DNA of 64,000 nucleotides, taken from assembly GCF_001428075.1 (NCBI RefSeq), contig NZ_LMSI01000003.1, positions 89,251 to 153,250 of the forward strand. The letters run 5' to 3'. Origin of the DNA: Arthrobacter sp. Soil764. GTDB lineage: Bacteria; Actinomycetota; Actinomycetes; Actinomycetales; Micrococcaceae. How positions within the stretch are numbered: the stretch's first letter is position 1; every line of letters begins with the position of its first letter. The position numbers were made by a program, and so were the translations under genes. Below are positions 62,487 to 64,000 of this stretch, piece by piece. The notes beneath the pieces were generated by a model, which did not search any database, had not been told where the DNA came from, and saw nothing but the letters and a program-made list of their open reading frames with translations.

Positions 62487-62753
62487 TTAGAGATTCAGTC
62501 CGTCCCCGCTGGCCATCAGCTGTTCCAAGAGTGCCTTTTCGGGGCGCCCGGGGTTGCGTGCGACGCATTGACGGAGCCGTGCCCTGGACAGTTCTTCGGC
62601 CGGGTCCGTGCTTGAAAGCTGTTCGTCGATAATCTCCTGGGCCTGCCATCGAAGCGATTTAATGGCGAACTGGCGGATTTCCTCAGGGGTGTCACTGGGA
62701 ATCCACGGCTCGGGAGCCGGGGGCACGTTTTCGACCAACCGCTCTACTGTCAT
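62487..62753 (-). CDS. Hypothetical protein (88 aa)
   Basis: Unrecognised soluble protein with AAGGAGG before ATG 62753. Predicted mainly helical: PEEIRQFAIKSLRWQAQEIIDEQL and AEELSRARLRQCVARNP, with a proline-rich N-terminus (ENVPPAPEPWIPSD). One cysteine. Divergent from the TetR gene across 119 bp; a TetR operator candidate in that gap might control it. Confidence 0.6.
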   Translation of the reverse strand: MTVERLVENVPPAPEPWIPSDTPEEIRQFAIKSLRWQAQEIIDEQLSSTDPAEELSRARLRQCVARNPGRPEKALLEQLMASGDGLNL

Positions 62754-62841
62754 AGTGGCCTCCTTGCATCAACCTGCAGTGGCCGGGGAACCACTGCGCC
62801 GTTCAAATGCACTGCACGTAGGACAAACACTACCGCGGGAA

Positions 62842-62855
62842 AGACAAGTCTGTCT
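62842..62855. promoter_or_regulatory. Candidate TetR operator
   Basis: AGACA-AGTC-TGTCT, a 5-bp-arm dyad placed just upstream of the CAGAAT box (62861-62866) that precedes the TetR ATG by 6 nt. The position suggests autorepression and possibly control of the divergent 88-aa gene. Confidence 0.4.
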
Positions 62856-62872
62856 CGTGGCAGAATGGCCCC

Positions 62873-63556
62873 ATGGATGTGATGAATCCAGAGCCCAAGA
62901 CTTCATCGCCCCGGGCATCCGCCACCGAGTCTCCTTTGTTGGCCTCCCCAGCGTCCTCGCGGGTGCCGGCAGCATCGGGACACCCTTCGCCTGCTGGTCA
63001 TTCGAATCCCGAGGCGCGGATCCTTACCGTGGCATACGAGTTGTTCTCGCGGCGCGGGATCAGGGATGTGGGCGTCAACGAGCTCATTGAGCGGTCGGGC
63101 GTAGCGAAAGCCACCTTCTACCGGCACTTCCCCTCCAAGGATTCGCTGGTCCTCGCCTTTCTCGAACAACGGGATAAGCAGTGGACCGAGGACAGCATCA
63201 TTTCCAAGGCCCGGAGCCGCGGCCGCACACCCATTGAGCAGTTACTCGCAATTTTCGACGTCTTCGGCGACTGGTTCCAGCAGGACGATTTCGAAGGCAG
63301 TGCCTTTATCAACGTCCTGCTGGAGATGGGTCCATCCCACCCCCTGGGCCAGGCGAGCATCGATTATCTGGCCAAGGTCCGCGGGCACGTGCGAGGGTTG
63401 GCGGAAGAAGCCGGTTTGGTCCGCCCGGAGGAATTTTCGCGCTCCTGGCACATCCTGATGAAAGGCTCCATTATTTCCGCCACAGAGGGAGACCTGCAGG
63501 CGGCCGAGCGTGCCCAGCAGATGGCGCGCTGGCTCATCGAGCACCACAGGGCATAG
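62873..63556 (+). CDS. TetR/AcrR-family transcriptional regulator
   Basis: A 227-aa repressor. After a 45-residue Ser/Pro-rich N-terminal extension, the HTH domain is clear (ILTVAYELFSRRGIRDVGVN, IERSGVAKATFYRHFPSKDSLVLAF, about 48-95), followed by the ligand-binding helices (IEQLLAIFDVFGDWFQQDDFEGSAFINVLLEMG). No efflux pump or enzyme neighbours it in the window; the likely targets are itself and the divergent small gene. ATGs at 62873 and 62882 are both possible; no ribosome binding site is seen. Confidence 0.88.
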   Translation: MDVMNPEPKTSSPRASATESPLLASPASSRVPAASGHPSPAGHSNPEARILTVAYELFSRRGIRDVGVNELIERSGVAKATFYRHFPSKDSLVLAFLEQRDKQWTEDSIISKARSRGRTPIEQLLAIFDVFGDWFQQDDFEGSAFINVLLEMGPSHPLGQASIDYLAKVRGHVRGLAEEAGLVRPEEFSRSWHILMKGSIISATEGDLQAAERAQQMARWLIEHHRA

Positions 63557-63620
63557 CGCCCAATATAGGACCAAGCCTCCAACCGGGCCCAGCGTCCCTC
63601 CGGTCCCAGCCTCTCCGCCT

Positions 63621-63700
63621 CGGGGTTGCTGCATTTTGGAGTGCTCCATCAAGCGTTGTTCCACTGCGCAAATTGCTCCAGTGCGACGTTGCTAACCCCG
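63621..63700. repeat. Hairpin-rich intergenic segment with TTGCTCC motifs
   Basis: Outer arms CGGGGTT (63621-63627) and AACCCCG (63694-63700) enclose TGGAG-TG-CTCCA (63637-63648), GTGCTCCATCAAGCG and TTGCTCCAGTGCG. It separates the convergent TetR and DUF222/HNH genes and probably terminates both. It shares TTGCTCC with the repeats at 11597 and 39064. Confidence 0.5.
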
Positions 63701-63706
63701 CAGGAG

Positions 63707-64000
63707 CTACACTCCGGCACCAACCGAGTCCGGGAATTGCGCAAACGGCATCCTAAAGAAGTCATCCCAGAGCGGGTCCTCTGGTGAGAGGTCGTCGAGG
63801 TCGATGAATTCGGGGTCCTCGGGTTCCCAACGTGGAAGGTCGTCCGGGCCGGGATCTACACCTTGGGTTACAGCGGGCATCGGAAAAAGTCCCGGCGGCC
63901 AATGGGTTGGTTCGGGGTCTGGGTGTTCGGGTTTGTAGTGGCGGCCGGTGGGTGAGGTCCAGCCGGGCGGTCCGTTGTGGGTGGCGGGGTCGGGGATCCA
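63707..64000 (-). CDS. C-terminus of a DUF222/HNH endonuclease-family protein (5' end outside window)
   Basis: The last 97 residues of a leftward gene. WTSPTGRHYKPEHPDPEPTHWPP is the segment that follows the HNH nuclease site in DUF222/13E12-type proteins, where the HNH domain is succeeded by an instruction-like TSPTGRxY motif. After it comes an acidic, proline-rich tail (LPRWEPEDPEFIDLDDLSPED). This family is present in many copies in actinobacterial genomes and may be mobile or defence-related. The catalytic residues themselves lie beyond the edge. Confidence 0.72.
   Translation of the reverse strand, partial: WIPDPATHNGPPGWTSPTGRHYKPEHPDPEPTHWPPGLFPMPAVTQGVDPGPDDLPRWEPEDPEFIDLDDLSPEDPLWDDFFRMPFAQFPDSVGAGV

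Overview
The window is GC-rich, densely coded chromosomal DNA from a high-GC Gram-positive bacterium. The best fit is Micrococcaceae (Arthrobacter/Pseudarthrobacter). The reasons are the block tilS-hpt-ftsH-folE-folP-folB-folK-DUF3180-PH-PH-DUF2520-panC, a GAF-ANTAR regulator, an F420-associated HExxH metalloprotease, SatD-like and DUF429 proteins, a C-terminal piece of a DUF222/HNH nuclease, and several genes that look leaderless. This placement is inference from protein resemblance and gene order; no search was run. No rRNA, tRNA, CRISPR array, insertion sequence or prophage was recognised. No stretch longer than about 240 bases lacks a gene.

Layout. 1-5.2 kb: a sugar-uptake locus (ABC permease cut by the window edge, Tat/lipobox binding protein, a Gfo/Idh/MocA oxidoreductase coupled to a degenerate paralogue) divergent from a ROK repressor with its own promoter. 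5.2-7.5 kb: a GH13 trehalose-synthase-like enzyme. 7.5-12.6 kb: a self-contained tartrate module on the minus strand (LysR, tartrate/D-malate dehydrogenase, DctA carrier, glycerate kinase). 12.7-17.4 kb: GAF-ANTAR plus SGNH hydrolase, a uracil/xanthine permease divergent from a RutE-like reductase, a nested palindrome array and a 2H phosphoesterase. 17.4-22.3 kb: phosphoglucomutase, a NERD membrane protein, the lysG/lysE export pair and a DUF4190 protein. 22.3-29 kb: an NCS1 cytosine-type permease, then a GntR/MatC/class III CoA-transferase/fused AccD-AccA-like carboxyltransferase cluster. I read this cluster as a non-canonical malonate (or related diacid) utilisation system and consider it the most interesting part of the window.

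29-40.5 kb: mixed small operons (DHFR-like protein, LapA-like protein, small proteins, amidase with an overlapping 33-codon leader ORF, rhodanese-pheA, lipid kinase, serS, an AbiEi-like/DUF559-like protein bracketed by related inverted repeats, a HAD phosphatase, a histidine phosphatase, a SatD-like protein). 40.5-45.4 kb: katE catalase divergent from phosphoketolase xfp. 45.4-51.2 kb: DUF429, carboxylesterase, ppa, dacB and the metalloprotease. 51.2-62.4 kb: the housekeeping folate/pantothenate/FtsH operon block, with many 1-20 bp overlaps that suggest translational coupling. 62.4-64 kb: a small hypothetical protein, a TetR regulator with a candidate operator, and the C-terminus of a DUF222/HNH protein.

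Recurrent non-coding structure is a second theme. It includes hairpins sharing a GACGGCGG/CCGCCGTC core (three sites), TTGCTCC-type inverted repeats (three sites), a TAAGC-NN-GCTTA palindrome before both lapA and katE, and TANNNT-like -10 boxes placed 6-7 nt before start codons that lack a ribosome binding site (ROK gene, lysE, serS, histidine phosphatase, folE, TetR).
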